64,000 nucleotides of DNA, from the NCBI GenBank assembly GCA_017871115.1, contig JAFCIZ010000010.1:800636-864635 (forward strand). The letters are read 5' to 3'. The notes under the pieces were generated by a model. It saw only the letters and a list, made by a program, of their open reading frames with translations. It did no database searches and was not told where the DNA came from. Numbering within the stretch: position 1 is the first letter of the stretch; the number at the start of each line of letters is the position of its first letter. Below are positions 12,512-23,704 of this stretch, piece after piece. Both the position numbers and the translations under genes were made by a program. The stretch is from Cunninghamella blakesleeana (lineage: Eukaryota > Mucoromycota > Mucoromycetes > Mucorales > Cunninghamellaceae).

Positions 12512-13641
12512 TGCTTCACCACACTTGACTAAAAAAATTATTAGTTTAGATTAAAAAATTAGTGTTGATCTATATGCTTGTTCACGAGAGTATTTCGTTT
12601 TATTTACCAAATTAGTTGGTTATATTTCCAAATTTAGAAACCTTTATTGTATAGGTTTTAAATTTTATATTTTTTAAAAAATTTAATAACGATGAAATAC
12701 AACAAGAGCATGTATAGTGAATGATTCACTACTAAGAATAAGATAAATATATGATGGTAATGGAAATTCATCATTTTAAAACCTATTAATTCTTTAGGGA
12801 AAAAAAATCAAGATCTAATTATATATTTTTTCAATAATTCACAAAAAAAATAAAATAAAAAGTAGATATGGATTAAAAAACAATTGGTAGATTAATGGAA
12901 TAGGAATTCATTACTATTTTTTATCATCAAAATATTATTTTTTATTGATCATACACAATTATTTAGAATATATAGGCAACAGCATTCTTAAAACTTTAAT
13001 TTTATTATTATTATTTTTACCATACAATACCAAACTATATAATAACAAAAAGTATTTGATATATTTGATAAATTACTTGGCAATGGCTAAGACACCATTA
13101 TTTTATTTATTTATTTTAAAAGCAAGCTACTAAAATAAAATTATATATGATCATAATAAGTGTAAAATATTAATTGATAATGATATTAATTATAGAATAT
13201 AAAATGGATATATTACTGTATTATAAACACTATTCCTTTTTTTATATTGAGACTAAAGATAAAAGAAGTATAAAGTATTAGATTTATTTAATTTGAGTTT
13301 TTACATTAAAACTTCGATTTTATAATAATTTTGAACTTTTTAGTAGTTTCCTAGATATAATTATAAAGATATAATCTCTGTTTTTAGTAAATGTGTTTTA
13401 TAGTATTATTTATTTGCACATTAATAAAAAAAAAGAATAAACGGATTTGATATTTTCCTTTTGTTAAAATGCTTATTTTATTTAAAAAAAATTTTTCGTA
13501 ATAAATTTGTTGGAAGGAATGCAATTTTACATGAAATTGTTGGCTGGGAAAAAAAAATTAAATCCCAGTCTTTTTTTTTATAAAAATTAAAAAAAAGAAT
13601 ATATTTTTTTATACTTTTATTTTTATACACGCTATAAAAAA
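12512..13641. other. AT-rich intergenic region
   Basis: No gene is seen. The last 150 bases should hold the promoter of F-box paralogue 2. A short hydrophobic frame near 12945-13133 is compositionally unremarkable. Confidence 0.4.
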
Positions 13642-15612
13642 ATGGACATCCCTAAAGAAGTTCTTTTTTATATATTTCAACATTTACATTCACCAAGGTA
13701 TCTTTTAAATTGCTCTTTAGTGAGCAAAACTTGGTATGATATTACTACCTATCCTATTTTTTATGAAGCAATTACTATCTATAGTCCAAAACAACTTGGT
13801 TTATTCATTCAAATGACAAAAAATAAAAGGCACCAAAGGAAAAATATAGGACATTATGTAAAACATCTGGTTATTCAGTTCAAAGATCCTATTTCAAATC
13901 AAACTATGGTTCAATTACAAGAATGCTGTCCTAATCTCTCTACCATTTATTACAACATTAATGACTCACTTAATCAACAAAGGAAAAAATATGAATTATT
14001 AGGTTACTGGAGACAGCTAACCCATTTACCGACATGGCATAAAGAAGATAGATTTGCTATTATATTATCTAACGGCTCAAAATTAAAGCAGTTTACATTT
14101 TACCCTACTTTGGATGATATAAAAGCTATTTTGCTCTTAAATCCTATAAACGGGCTTCACTTATTTAAACCCTCTATTCATTTAAAGGAATTATGTTTGG
14201 ATTTCTCTCATTATCCTTTACCTTTCAACTTAGATTTGGACTATTTAAAAATTATCCACTTTTATTGCCCCAGTGTGGTTAAATTAACCATTATTCATGC
14301 GCTTTTATATTGTAAATTAAATTTAAAAAACCAATATATGAATTACCTTAATAATAATACTAATAGAATTAATGACAATAAAAATAGATTTCAAGAATTA
14401 TTTGACCAACAACGACATATCCATAGCTTATGCTTTGAAAATATAACGATCGATGATCCCTTCTTTTTCACTTTTATTACAAAAAAATACCCTCATTTAA
14501 CTTCACTTACATTAAAGAATATAAATTTTGTGAAAAATCAACACCACCACATGGAACATCAGACAGCTATTAAAAATATGCTTACAATGGATTTGCCATA
14601 CCTGAATCAACTGCATGTAACTATGAATAAGGCACAACTTTATTGGCCTAATGACAATCTTTTAAATTGGCTATCCGATCATCCTCAACAATTTAAACAT
14701 ATAAGCTGGCCATTTACTATTTATCCAACAACGCCAGCAAATGATCATGATAGTGGAATAGAAATGAACATTATTGAAGAACAAGAAAAAGAAATAACAA
14801 AGAAAAAAAATATAAAACTTAATATTCGGCATTATTTTCCTATATATCAAGAGGTACCAATGACTCGTTTTATGAATCATCTCGATACTCTCACTTTAAA
14901 ATTACCTGGTGATCCAAGGATTTCTTTTGATTATTTATTACATAATAATGGTGGTATTATCTCCACTACTTTAACTTCCTTAACCATTCAACCATTAATA
15001 ATTAATAACAATAATGATAAGGATAATAATATTGAGTATGATCAACAAAAATATACTTTTTACATTTATAATTGGCTAGATGCTTTACCGTCGTTGAAAA
15101 AATTATGTGTACACGATATGGCACTATGTTTATATAAACGGTTTAGCATAAGTCATTCTAATAAAAATATATTAATAGACCGCCCGCCTTCTCCATTAAA
15201 AGAACTTGTACTTTACCAATGCTCTATCCAAAGTCGCAGTAGCAATGGTTTTACTCTTTTATGTCAGTTTTGCCCTCAACTCACCATACTTGAAAACTAT
15301 CAGTGTACTCTTTTGATCGATGAAAAAGAAATAAAACAGCATCAATCTCAGTACTATTATACGCTTTTTAATTCACCTCAATCATCTTTTCACCAGTTAA
15401 TCCTTCAAGACTTGATGATCGTACCTAATAATTGTACAGCATCATTCCACCATTTTGATCTTTTTGTCAAATTAACATCAAGCCATCATGAGCATGGTAA
15501 TTATTATTTTGCTAGCCATCATCAACTAGAATCAAAAAGTAATCTACTTGTCAACATTTTATTACACTCTATAGATATATTAAATTTTGATGGACAATAT
15601 TTTATTCATTAA
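13642..15612 (+). CDS. F-box/LRR-like protein, paralogue 2
   Basis: A single exon of 656 residues. The F-box at the N-terminus reads MDIPKEVLFYIFQHLHSPRY, then SLVSKTWYDITTYPIFYEAI. It is followed by the family segment ECCPNLSTIYYN and LRR-like strands (LKELCLDFSHYPL, LTSLTLKNINF, LDTLTLKLPGD, LKELVLYQCSI). It should act as a substrate receptor of an SCF ubiquitin ligase, but no target can be inferred. It shares the whole layout with the other three F-box genes, including a terminal strand ending in a hydrophobic residue. A gene of the opposite orientation (paralogue 1) lies upstream, and paralogue 3 follows in the same orientation 1.2 kb downstream, consistent with tandem duplication. Confidence 0.85.
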   Translation: MDIPKEVLFYIFQHLHSPRYLLNCSLVSKTWYDITTYPIFYEAITIYSPKQLGLFIQMTKNKRHQRKNIGHYVKHLVIQFKDPISNQTMVQLQECCPNLSTIYYNINDSLNQQRKKYELLGYWRQLTHLPTWHKEDRFAIILSNGSKLKQFTFYPTLDDIKAILLLNPINGLHLFKPSIHLKELCLDFSHYPLPFNLDLDYLKIIHFYCPSVVKLTIIHALLYCKLNLKNQYMNYLNNNTNRINDNKNRFQELFDQQRHIHSLCFENITIDDPFFFTFITKKYPHLTSLTLKNINFVKNQHHHMEHQTAIKNMLTMDLPYLNQLHVTMNKAQLYWPNDNLLNWLSDHPQQFKHISWPFTIYPTTPANDHDSGIEMNIIEEQEKEITKKKNIKLNIRHYFPIYQEVPMTRFMNHLDTLTLKLPGDPRISFDYLLHNNGGIISTTLTSLTIQPLIINNNNDKDNNIEYDQQKYTFYIYNWLDALPSLKKLCVHDMALCLYKRFSISHSNKNILIDRPPSPLKELVLYQCSIQSRSSNGFTLLCQFCPQLTILENYQCTLLIDEKEIKQHQSQYYYTLFNSPQSSFHQLILQDLMIVPNNCTASFHHFDLFVKLTSSHHEHGNYYFASHHQLESKSNLLVNILLHSIDILNFDGQYFIH

Positions 15613-15632
15613 TATATATATATATATACTTG

Positions 15633-15663
<31 letters not shown>

Positions 15664-16818
15664 TATCAGTGCAGTGAAAATTTATTTATATCAACCATTC
15701 ATTTTAATTGCATTTTCAATACCATTTACCTTTTTTAATCAAGTTTATAATAAACTTTATATATCTTATTTCCATTATTATATTGATACTTTTAAATTTA
15801 ATTTTCTTGATGCTTTTTTTCTTTCTTTCTTTTTTTTTTTACAATGGTTATCTTGTGAATAGATACTTTGTGGTCATTTCATTTAGTACCAAGTAGGCCA
15901 TCCTCAGTCCTATTATACTAGGTTATGTATAAAATTGCCTTAATGTAAATAATAATTATGTTATTAACTGATGCAACTTAAATCAGCTGTATATTACTTA
16001 TATGCTGAATGATAAACAATTTTATAGGTTAACACTAGTTTTTTTTTAAATTGGTAAACCAATTTTCAAGACTATTTTGTGAAAATTAGTTTATATATAG
16101 AAAATAATTGCATTATTCAATTATAAAAATATTTAGTTGACCCATTTATTATTTGTGAATATATATAGTAATAATATGGATTAGTAATTAGATCAATCAA
16201 AATTTGAAATCATTTTATAAAAAATAGCTTATATATGGCTAATAATTATATAATTGATGCATTACAATACTATATCAATTGCCTTGCTATCAGTAGAAGA
16301 TAAATCTTTAGTGTGCTTATGAATATTCAAATAGACCGATGAGTATCCATGGTCATTTTATAAAAATTGGTCATTATTTAGATAACCATAAATTCATCAA
16401 TATGTTAAAACTTCAAGTTAATTGATTCATAATATATAAATATATGATATTATTTATATTTTTATTCGTAAACTTATGAAAAATTCTGATTTTTTTTAAG
16501 ATACGCAATGGTTTAACTTTTTAACATTATTGTCAAACAAATATGTATATATATAATATAAATAAAACTATAAATTTAATATCAATCAATTCCAATGCAT
16601 TAATAGGTGTTCCTTTTTTTTTTTTTTAACAGCAAAAATACATTTTTCTTTGAATATTTACTATATTAGACCTTAAAAAAATCATCCACCAAGTAAAAAT
16701 ATATTGTTTTCAGAATCAGGTTACACAGTATTTGTTTTTTATTTTTACTTTATAAACTCGAAAATAAATTTTCTTTTTCCTTTCTTTTTTCCTTTTTTTA
16801 TTTAAAAAAAAAAAAGAA
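15613..16818. other. AT-rich spacer between two F-box genes
   Basis: Includes a (TA)n tract and a long poly-A run at about 15632-15661 just after the stop of paralogue 2. The centre (15840-15950) has a less AT-rich patch whose plus frame reads LQWLSCE, stop, ILCGHFI, stop, YQVGHPQSYYTRL, possibly old coding sequence. No intact gene is seen. Confidence 0.4.
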
Positions 16819-18921
16819 ATGACTTTTTCTAATGAAATAATATATTCCATATTTAAAAAAATTTCTTCACAAGAAGACAAGTGTGTACTTCGATACGTGT
16901 CAAAACAATGGAACTTGATTGCCACAGATTTATTTTATCAAGATATTCATTTATACACAGTTTATCAACTTCATTCTTTTATAAAGACAGCAACAGAAAT
17001 GAAATATAAAAATAAACCAGTGGGCGAACACGTCAAATATCTATCTCTACATTTTATAGACCATATTGGTCACAAAACTATGGATAAACTACAAGACTGT
17101 TGTCCTAATATTACAACTATCGATTATTCACCTTTAGAAAACTATTTAGAAGACTGCGGTAAATTCAAGATAGTAGGAAAATGGCCATACTTAACTCATA
17201 CACCTTATTGGCATAAAGAATCAACGTTTGAATGTATCTCTTATTTAAAGAAAACACTGAAAACTATTACTCTAGATTTATCAAAAGATAATTATATAGA
17301 AATTGAACATCTTTCAGATCAATTAAACTCTCTATCCACAATACTAAATTTAACAGAACTACACTTAGTATACAATAATAAAGACCAACCATTTAATTTC
17401 CATAGCTCCTTTTTATATAACATCCATTCTATATGTACCCAGATAAAAGTGTTTACAATGGCTAATGATTTTGTATTCAATAAAGAAGAAGACAAACTTA
17501 ATGATACTAGTTACAACAACGACTCTGGTGATGATAACGATAATAACACTAGTAATGTTGATCTCGTTGATCTTTTTGATATTGATGATAACGATGATAT
17601 AGACAACACATGGCCTACAACTTCACCAGCACCATCAATATCATTATTACCTTCATCTTCATCTTCATCTCTTTCTTCTTCTTCTTCCTCAACATCAGGC
17701 ACAAAGGAGCATCAGTGGAATTCTATTACAACACTGTGTTTTAAAAATATAAAAATAAATGACCCATACTTCTTTACTTACATTAAACGAAGCTATCCCA
17801 ATTTAGAATCATTGATTTTGGAAAATATAACTATAACCAACTATTTACTCATGCATATTAATTTTTTTTCTCGGAAACAGCGAATTTCTAATGAATACAA
17901 AAATGCTTTGAAACGAATGGTTATTCATCACTCTCAACAATTAAAGACACTTCATATATCCTTTAGAAAAGCTAATGGTGACATATTACAAGATTATTGG
18001 GCAAACAACAATTTATTAAGTTATTTGAATTTATTTCCGCCTTCTCAATTAAAAGATTTAAAATGGCCATCAACCATTTATCCGTCTATAGTTGGGAAAT
18101 ATTACAATCAATATCAATATCAAAGTTTATATTGTAAAATCAAACCCATTAGCTTTATAAACCACCTTGAAACTCTTCACCTTTCTGTACCTATTATTTG
18201 TAAAGAAACATTGAATTATCTTTTGGATGGTAATAAGACGATTTTTCCTCAATTAAAAGAATTATCAGTAAAACAAATGAACGAAGATGAAGAAAAACCA
18301 CTTTTCAATTTATATAATTGGTTGGCTGCATTTCCAAATTTACAATCCTTAACCACTTTGAATATGTGCCTCATCACGTACGAACCATTTGTCAATATCA
18401 ACAAAGATAAACAACAAGTTAATCATTATCATCAATACAAACTAAAAAAACTAACCATACATGAATGTCATCTTTATTTTGAAGGTGGATTTTCTCAGGT
18501 ATTACAGCGGTGCTCTCAATTGGAATATTTGAATTGTCAGAAAAGCACCTATTATTTTCTTTCACGTATTTATTTAAATGATATCCAGGACATTTTGGAT
18601 AAAATGAATGATCATAATTTGAAAAACAGTAGAACTGAACATGAAATCGAAGATTATTATACTTTTATTTATGCACCTCATCTCAATTTGAAAACGTTAA
18701 TAATGAGTAATATGAAATTTACTAATGATAAACCACTAACTTTTAGTCGATATTTATTCGCAACAACAACTTCAATGTATATGGAACACTTTGGGGATAT
18801 GGGTGAGGAATTTAATAATGGTCAAGAATATAAAGATGTAAATGATAATACTTACGTAGTTATAGTTACAAATAGCCGTATTGAGAAATATATGCATAAT
18901 GAAGTTTGGAAGTTATTTTAA
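16819..18921 (+). CDS. F-box/LRR-like protein, paralogue 3
   Basis: A single exon of 700 residues. The F-box is FSNEIIYSIFKKISSQEDK, then YVSKQWNLIATDLFYQDI. The family motif DCCPNITTIDYS lies near residue 95. LRR-like strands include LTELHLVYNN, LESLILENI, LETLHLSVPI and LKKLTIHECH. A hypervariable insertion near residues 215-300 is Asp/Asn-rich and then a long Ser run, probably a disordered linker. The C-terminus ends NEVWKLF. As with its paralogues, a role as an SCF substrate receptor is inferred from the F-box. The ATG at 16819 follows a pyrimidine-rich then poly-A leader. Confidence 0.85.
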   Translation: MTFSNEIIYSIFKKISSQEDKCVLRYVSKQWNLIATDLFYQDIHLYTVYQLHSFIKTATEMKYKNKPVGEHVKYLSLHFIDHIGHKTMDKLQDCCPNITTIDYSPLENYLEDCGKFKIVGKWPYLTHTPYWHKESTFECISYLKKTLKTITLDLSKDNYIEIEHLSDQLNSLSTILNLTELHLVYNNKDQPFNFHSSFLYNIHSICTQIKVFTMANDFVFNKEEDKLNDTSYNNDSGDDNDNNTSNVDLVDLFDIDDNDDIDNTWPTTSPAPSISLLPSSSSSSLSSSSSSTSGTKEHQWNSITTLCFKNIKINDPYFFTYIKRSYPNLESLILENITITNYLLMHINFFSRKQRISNEYKNALKRMVIHHSQQLKTLHISFRKANGDILQDYWANNNLLSYLNLFPPSQLKDLKWPSTIYPSIVGKYYNQYQYQSLYCKIKPISFINHLETLHLSVPIICKETLNYLLDGNKTIFPQLKELSVKQMNEDEEKPLFNLYNWLAAFPNLQSLTTLNMCLITYEPFVNINKDKQQVNHYHQYKLKKLTIHECHLYFEGGFSQVLQRCSQLEYLNCQKSTYYFLSRIYLNDIQDILDKMNDHNLKNSRTEHEIEDYYTFIYAPHLNLKTLIMSNMKFTNDKPLTFSRYLFATTTSMYMEHFGDMGEEFNNGQEYKDVNDNTYVVIVTNSRIEKYMHNEVWKLF

Positions 18922-20373
18922 TCTGTTAGTAATAATTGGGGGTTTTAAATATGATTATAACGATAACTATATTAATGATTTAATTTAATTCTTGAAATTC
19001 TATACTTAATAAATTTTTATCTTTATTGGCATTGCTTTATTTTATAATAATAATAATAATAATAATATCAATTCGTATTTATACATAATTATTTGCTAAA
19101 TTTCTCCAATAGTATCAAAAATTGTTTTGAAAGGTTTCCTTCCTAACTTTTTTTTTTATTCGATTTAATTTAATAACTCTGTATTTTTTTATTCGATTTA
19201 ATTTAATAACTCTGTATTTTTTTACACAAGTTTATATCAATAATCAGTTTATAATTATTAATAAACTATATATGACTCTATCACAACAAAGTAACATTTT
19301 TATTTATTACTATATTCTATTAAATATTTAAACTTAATAACACACTAAAAAAATATATTTTTCGTATAAATATATATATATAAATGCAAAAGATTTAAAT
19401 TTGATAAAAAATAAATAAATAATTAAAATATACATACACATATAGATTACAAGGTAAAAACTACTATCTATATTTCCAATTTTCCTGTCTTTAACTATTT
19501 AGGAAAATATATATATCGGAGCTTTGAGCGCGTTACTAATTCGCCAATTCATGCATTAATATATAGAAAACAAGATTAGAGGTTAAACCCGCTTATTAGA
19601 ATATTAAATGTAGATATATATAAAAAAAAACATAATACAAAAATAAGTATATTAAAAATGAATGAAAATAATTTTTTATACTTGCAAAGCATTAATAATA
19701 AAAAGAACAATATAGAAGATCTATATATAGCGGTGTATTGCTACGGTAATATATATTCATATTTATATATTATATTATAAAAAAGCACGGTTAGGGTCCT
19801 TTAGATTTTCATAAAGTTCCCACATTTTTTTAACCTTATTTTTTCTATTTATTTTATTTATTTTATACTAAAACAAGGATAGAGTACTTTTGGTGATAAA
19901 AAACTAAACGATATTATTTGTATATATATTATTATAAATATAAATCTATCTTGGTAAAAATCTCTGTAACACTTAAAAAAGAAAATATTAGTATAGTTAA
20001 ACTCTAATTTTCATAAAACCATTTTCTTTCACATTTTTAAGTAATTGTAATACCTTTTTTAATATTTTATTATCAATAAATTTTATTTGATAATGAGAAA
20101 GAGTTAAATATAGACTGCTTTATTTTACATTTTTGGTTAAATAAATAATAAATAATATATGTCATTAATTTTTATACTGGTTTTTATAATATAAAGTATG
20201 AAACGTTATTTACTAGAAGTAATCTTCCGCAGACAAGGGTAAAAAATCAACTGGCATGATTTTTTTTATTTAAGTTCAGATTAGCTATAAAAGAAGCTTT
20301 TTTTTTTTTTTAATCTGTTACTTTATCTTTTATTAATTTTAATATAAATTTTACTTGTTTTATTTTAAAAAAT
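18922..20373. other. AT-rich intergenic region
   Basis: Contains a (TAA)n run near 19045-19065 and the 33-bp tandem duplication listed separately. The last part should contain the promoter of the hydrolase gene (pyrimidine-rich leader at about 20290-20370). No gene is seen. Confidence 0.45.
19153..19222. repeat. 33-bp direct tandem duplication
   Basis: The unit starting ATTCGATTTAATTTAATAAC occurs at about 19158 and again at 19191, each followed by TCTGTATTTTTTT. The two copies look identical. Confidence 0.85.
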
Positions 20374-21884
20374 ATGACTAGCAATAAAAAGGTACCTCCT
20401 CATCCTACTTATGATGCTATTCTTAAAGCAATGCGGGCAAGTGGTTTTAGTTGGACAGCAGATGAGCCTGCTCCCTATAGAGAAAAGTTAGATAACTTAC
20501 CTTTACCTCCTAATGTTGTTTTACCTGATACTTTAATGGAAAAAAAAGAAATCACTATTGACTTGCAAAATACTGACGGTCTGCAGACTTCTTCCACCTT
20601 AAAATTAATTATAACACGTCCCCCTGGTACCGAAAATAAAACTATACCTGCTCTTATTTATTTGTAAGTTTAAAGTAATTATATTATTAACAATAATAAA
20701 AAAAACCAGTGATAATATTTATTATTTATAATAATTAAATGCTATTCCTTTGACTTTACTTCAGTATTGGTAAGTAATCAATAACAATTATAATAATATC
20801 AATGTGTTTCTTTTTTATCTAACTTACCCAGATTTTCGTTTTTTTTTTATTTTTAGGTGGCGGTTTTAGGTTTGGTTCATTCAGAGTAGCAGAAAAATTT
20901 ATTAAAGATGTAAGTACCATATATACATGTATATGTGTGGTAATAAAATTAATGTAGCGAATGTAGTGATGATGATAATAATAAAATAATAATGATAATG
21001 TGATTGTTATATCTATATATATATATATATTAGATTACCGTTCAAGCCAATGTAGCTGTTATTTTTGTTTGTTATAGTTTAGCACCTGAAGTGAAGTTTC
21101 CTGTAGCAACCGAAGAATGCTATTCATCTATTTTATGGATCCACCAACATGCGAACGAATTAAAAGTTGACCCTTCCAAATTAGTAGTTGGCGGTGATAG
21201 TGCTGGTAATTAAAAATAAAATAAATATATATTAAAGTTGTTGTTAAATGAAAAAATGATTATTTCCATTAACTTTTTACCTTTATTTTATTTTAATAAT
21301 TTTCTACTGTGATCAATTTATATATATATTAAGGTGGTAATCTCTCTGCTGTATCATCAAGTAAGTTCTCATTTTAGCTATATTTATCTAAGAAAAATTC
21401 TGATATAATAAATTTCATTTCTCTATTTTTAGTTTTATTGAAAAAACGTGGATATAAGGATATTCTTAAAGGGCAAATTTTGATTTATCCTACGGTAGAT
21501 CTTACTAACGATGGGTATGAATCTTTTGAACTGTATGGTGATGGGGATTACATGTTATCAAAGTACGAATTGGAATATATTACGCGTACATATCTTGGAA
21601 ATGATTATAAAGAAAAAGAATGGAATGACATCCGTTTAAGACCTATTATTGCAACTGATGAAGAATTAAGCGGATTGCCTAGAGCTTTAGTGATTACAGC
21701 CGAATGTGATATACTTCGCGATGAAGGTGAGGATTATGCCCACCGTTTATTAAAAGCTGGTGTGAAAACAACCGCCATTCGTTCTCTTTCTGCTTCTCAT
21801 GGTTTTATGACCGCTTTTGCCGATACTGAAAACTATATTCAATGTTTGGGTACAATTACTAAATTTATTAATGACTCTTTTTAA
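20374..21884 (+). CDS. Alpha/beta hydrolase, hormone-sensitive-lipase (HSL) type
   Basis: Six exons, 20374-20663, 20765-20769, 20857-20909, 21034-21205, 21334-21360 and 21433-21884, give 332 residues in frame. All introns are GT-AG, most with GTAAGT donors. The nucleophile elbow GDSAGGN (Ser172) is created across the intron between exons 4 and 5. The catalytic Asp is D275 in AECDILRDEG and the His is H305 in SASHGF. The spacing and motifs match HSL-family esterases/lipases, which hydrolyse carboxyl esters or lipids. The usual HGGG oxyanion motif reads IGGG here (residues 98-101), assembled through the 5-nt exon 2. No signal peptide is evident, so a cytosolic location is likely. It is flanked by F-box genes on both sides. 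Confidence 0.88.
20765..20769 (+). other. 5-nt microexon of the hydrolase gene
   Basis: The bases TATTG are flanked by a TTCAG acceptor and a perfect GTAAGT donor. Including them keeps frame from exon 1 (ends TT) to exon 3 (starts GT) and builds Phe-Ile-Gly-Gly-Gly-Phe. Skipping them shifts the frame. Confidence 0.8.
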
Positions 21885-23704
21885 GAGTGTATTTAAATAC
21901 TAGTACTTCTATTTTCATTGTTCTTTTTTCTTTTTTCTATTACCTTTTTTTATTTTACTTTTGTTTTAATTATATTGTATTATCAATAAATATATTTACA
22001 TTAGTAAAAACGTTGTGAAAAATAATTACTATGATAATTCCATATCAGTACTTTTTTTTATCCACAAGAAAAATATGAAATGTAACATCAGGGGTCAAAA
22101 ATAACCAATTTTATTTTTCATAATGATTTTATCAACACGTTATTCAAGATTATTAATAAATTATTTTTATCTATTTATTTTTTAAAAAATAAAATAAAAA
22201 TAAAAAAGAATAGGTAATGATGATAAATATGAGTTTCCATATTTTTTCATATTTTATATACTAATATACTTGGTTAAATTAATTCAATTATAAATATTAG
22301 CACTAGTATTATTATATATTTTAATCAGCTATTATATTTATATGTACATGTATACTCCTTCGCTTTATTCCGTTTTATTTTATAAAAAGAAAAAGAAGTT
22401 TTAAAGATTCCTTGGTAAAATCGAAAAAAAAAAATTCAGCGAATACCATATTATTGTATTATTTCTTATTTAGCTTAGAATATTCAATTTATTTTTTTTC
22501 CCAGCTTGCTTATATCTAAAGGCATTCATATAATCAATTTTATCATTATGTTAGAACTCTTAGGTATATCTTATCTGTGTGAAATTAATTCAAAGTAGAA
22601 GAAAAATCATTGGATGGCTATTCTTTGTATTAAAAATATATATAAAAATATATTTTACATCAATCCTACGGTATTATTTGTTTTTTTATACGCAAGAAGT
22701 TTATGAGAAAAAATAAATAAATTTATATATATATATATATTATGTAAATTTCTTTGTGATGACCATTATATTGAGATCAACAAAACGATAACCAAAGGTG
22801 CTGGGACTACATAAAATGAATTAGCATTTTTTTTTTTTACTACTTTCGTATAAACAAACTCTTACTATATAAATTAAGTTTTTTATCATATACTATAATT
22901 ATTCAGTTTACTTTTATCTATATCTAAATTCTATTTTGTAAAAGTTAACTAGGCAATTAAAAGAAAAGAGTCCTTAGAAATATACAGTTATTGTATATAT
23001 TATAGCATAATAGTTGCCTATGATCTAGTAAAAATATATAAATAAAAATAATATTTAAATAATGGTTATGTATATTTTATTCAAGTTCTTAATACTATAT
23101 ATACTGTTCTGTTAAAAAAAATAAAAATTTACATTATCCATTTGAACAAGTTGGTATATTGAAGTTAGGTTGTACTTGATCTTCACAGCTTCATATGATC
23201 ATCACTCAATATATCTTTATATTAGTACTATTTTATTTTTCTCAATGGTCTTTACGATATAATAATATAATAATATTTTCTTGTCTACAAAGCTATTTTA
23301 TTAATAAAATATTTACGTCATTTTCACTATATATATAACCCAGAAAAAAAGAGTATATATTATTTTATATGTAGAGCTCTTGTATCAAAAATTCAGTTTT
23401 TGACGATAGGATTTCTCTGGCCCAATAACTATAATATTAATAATAATATTAATAATAATAAAAATGATTATTTTTTTTTTTTCAATTATAAAAAATTAAA
23501 AGTAAATATTAACACAATAAAAAAGCATTTTATTTATTATTTACAAGCGCATATACCTATATATGAGCAACTATTAAATAGTTATAAATAAAAAAATTTA
23601 ATTAATAAAAAATATGTGTATGCATTTATAAATATATATATATAGTTATTTACAAAAATTAAATGTAAAAAAATAGAAAACAGCAGTAATAATGATAAAC
23701 GTAA
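21885..23704. other. AT-rich intergenic region with possible coding relics
   Basis: No intact gene. A plus frame near 22760-22826 reads DDHYIEINKTITKGAGTT before a TAA. A second plus frame at about 23146-23337 stays open apart from one TGA (EQVGILKLGC, stop, SSQLHMIITQYIF). These could be decayed genes but are short. The rest is (TA)n and homopolymer-rich. Confidence 0.35.
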
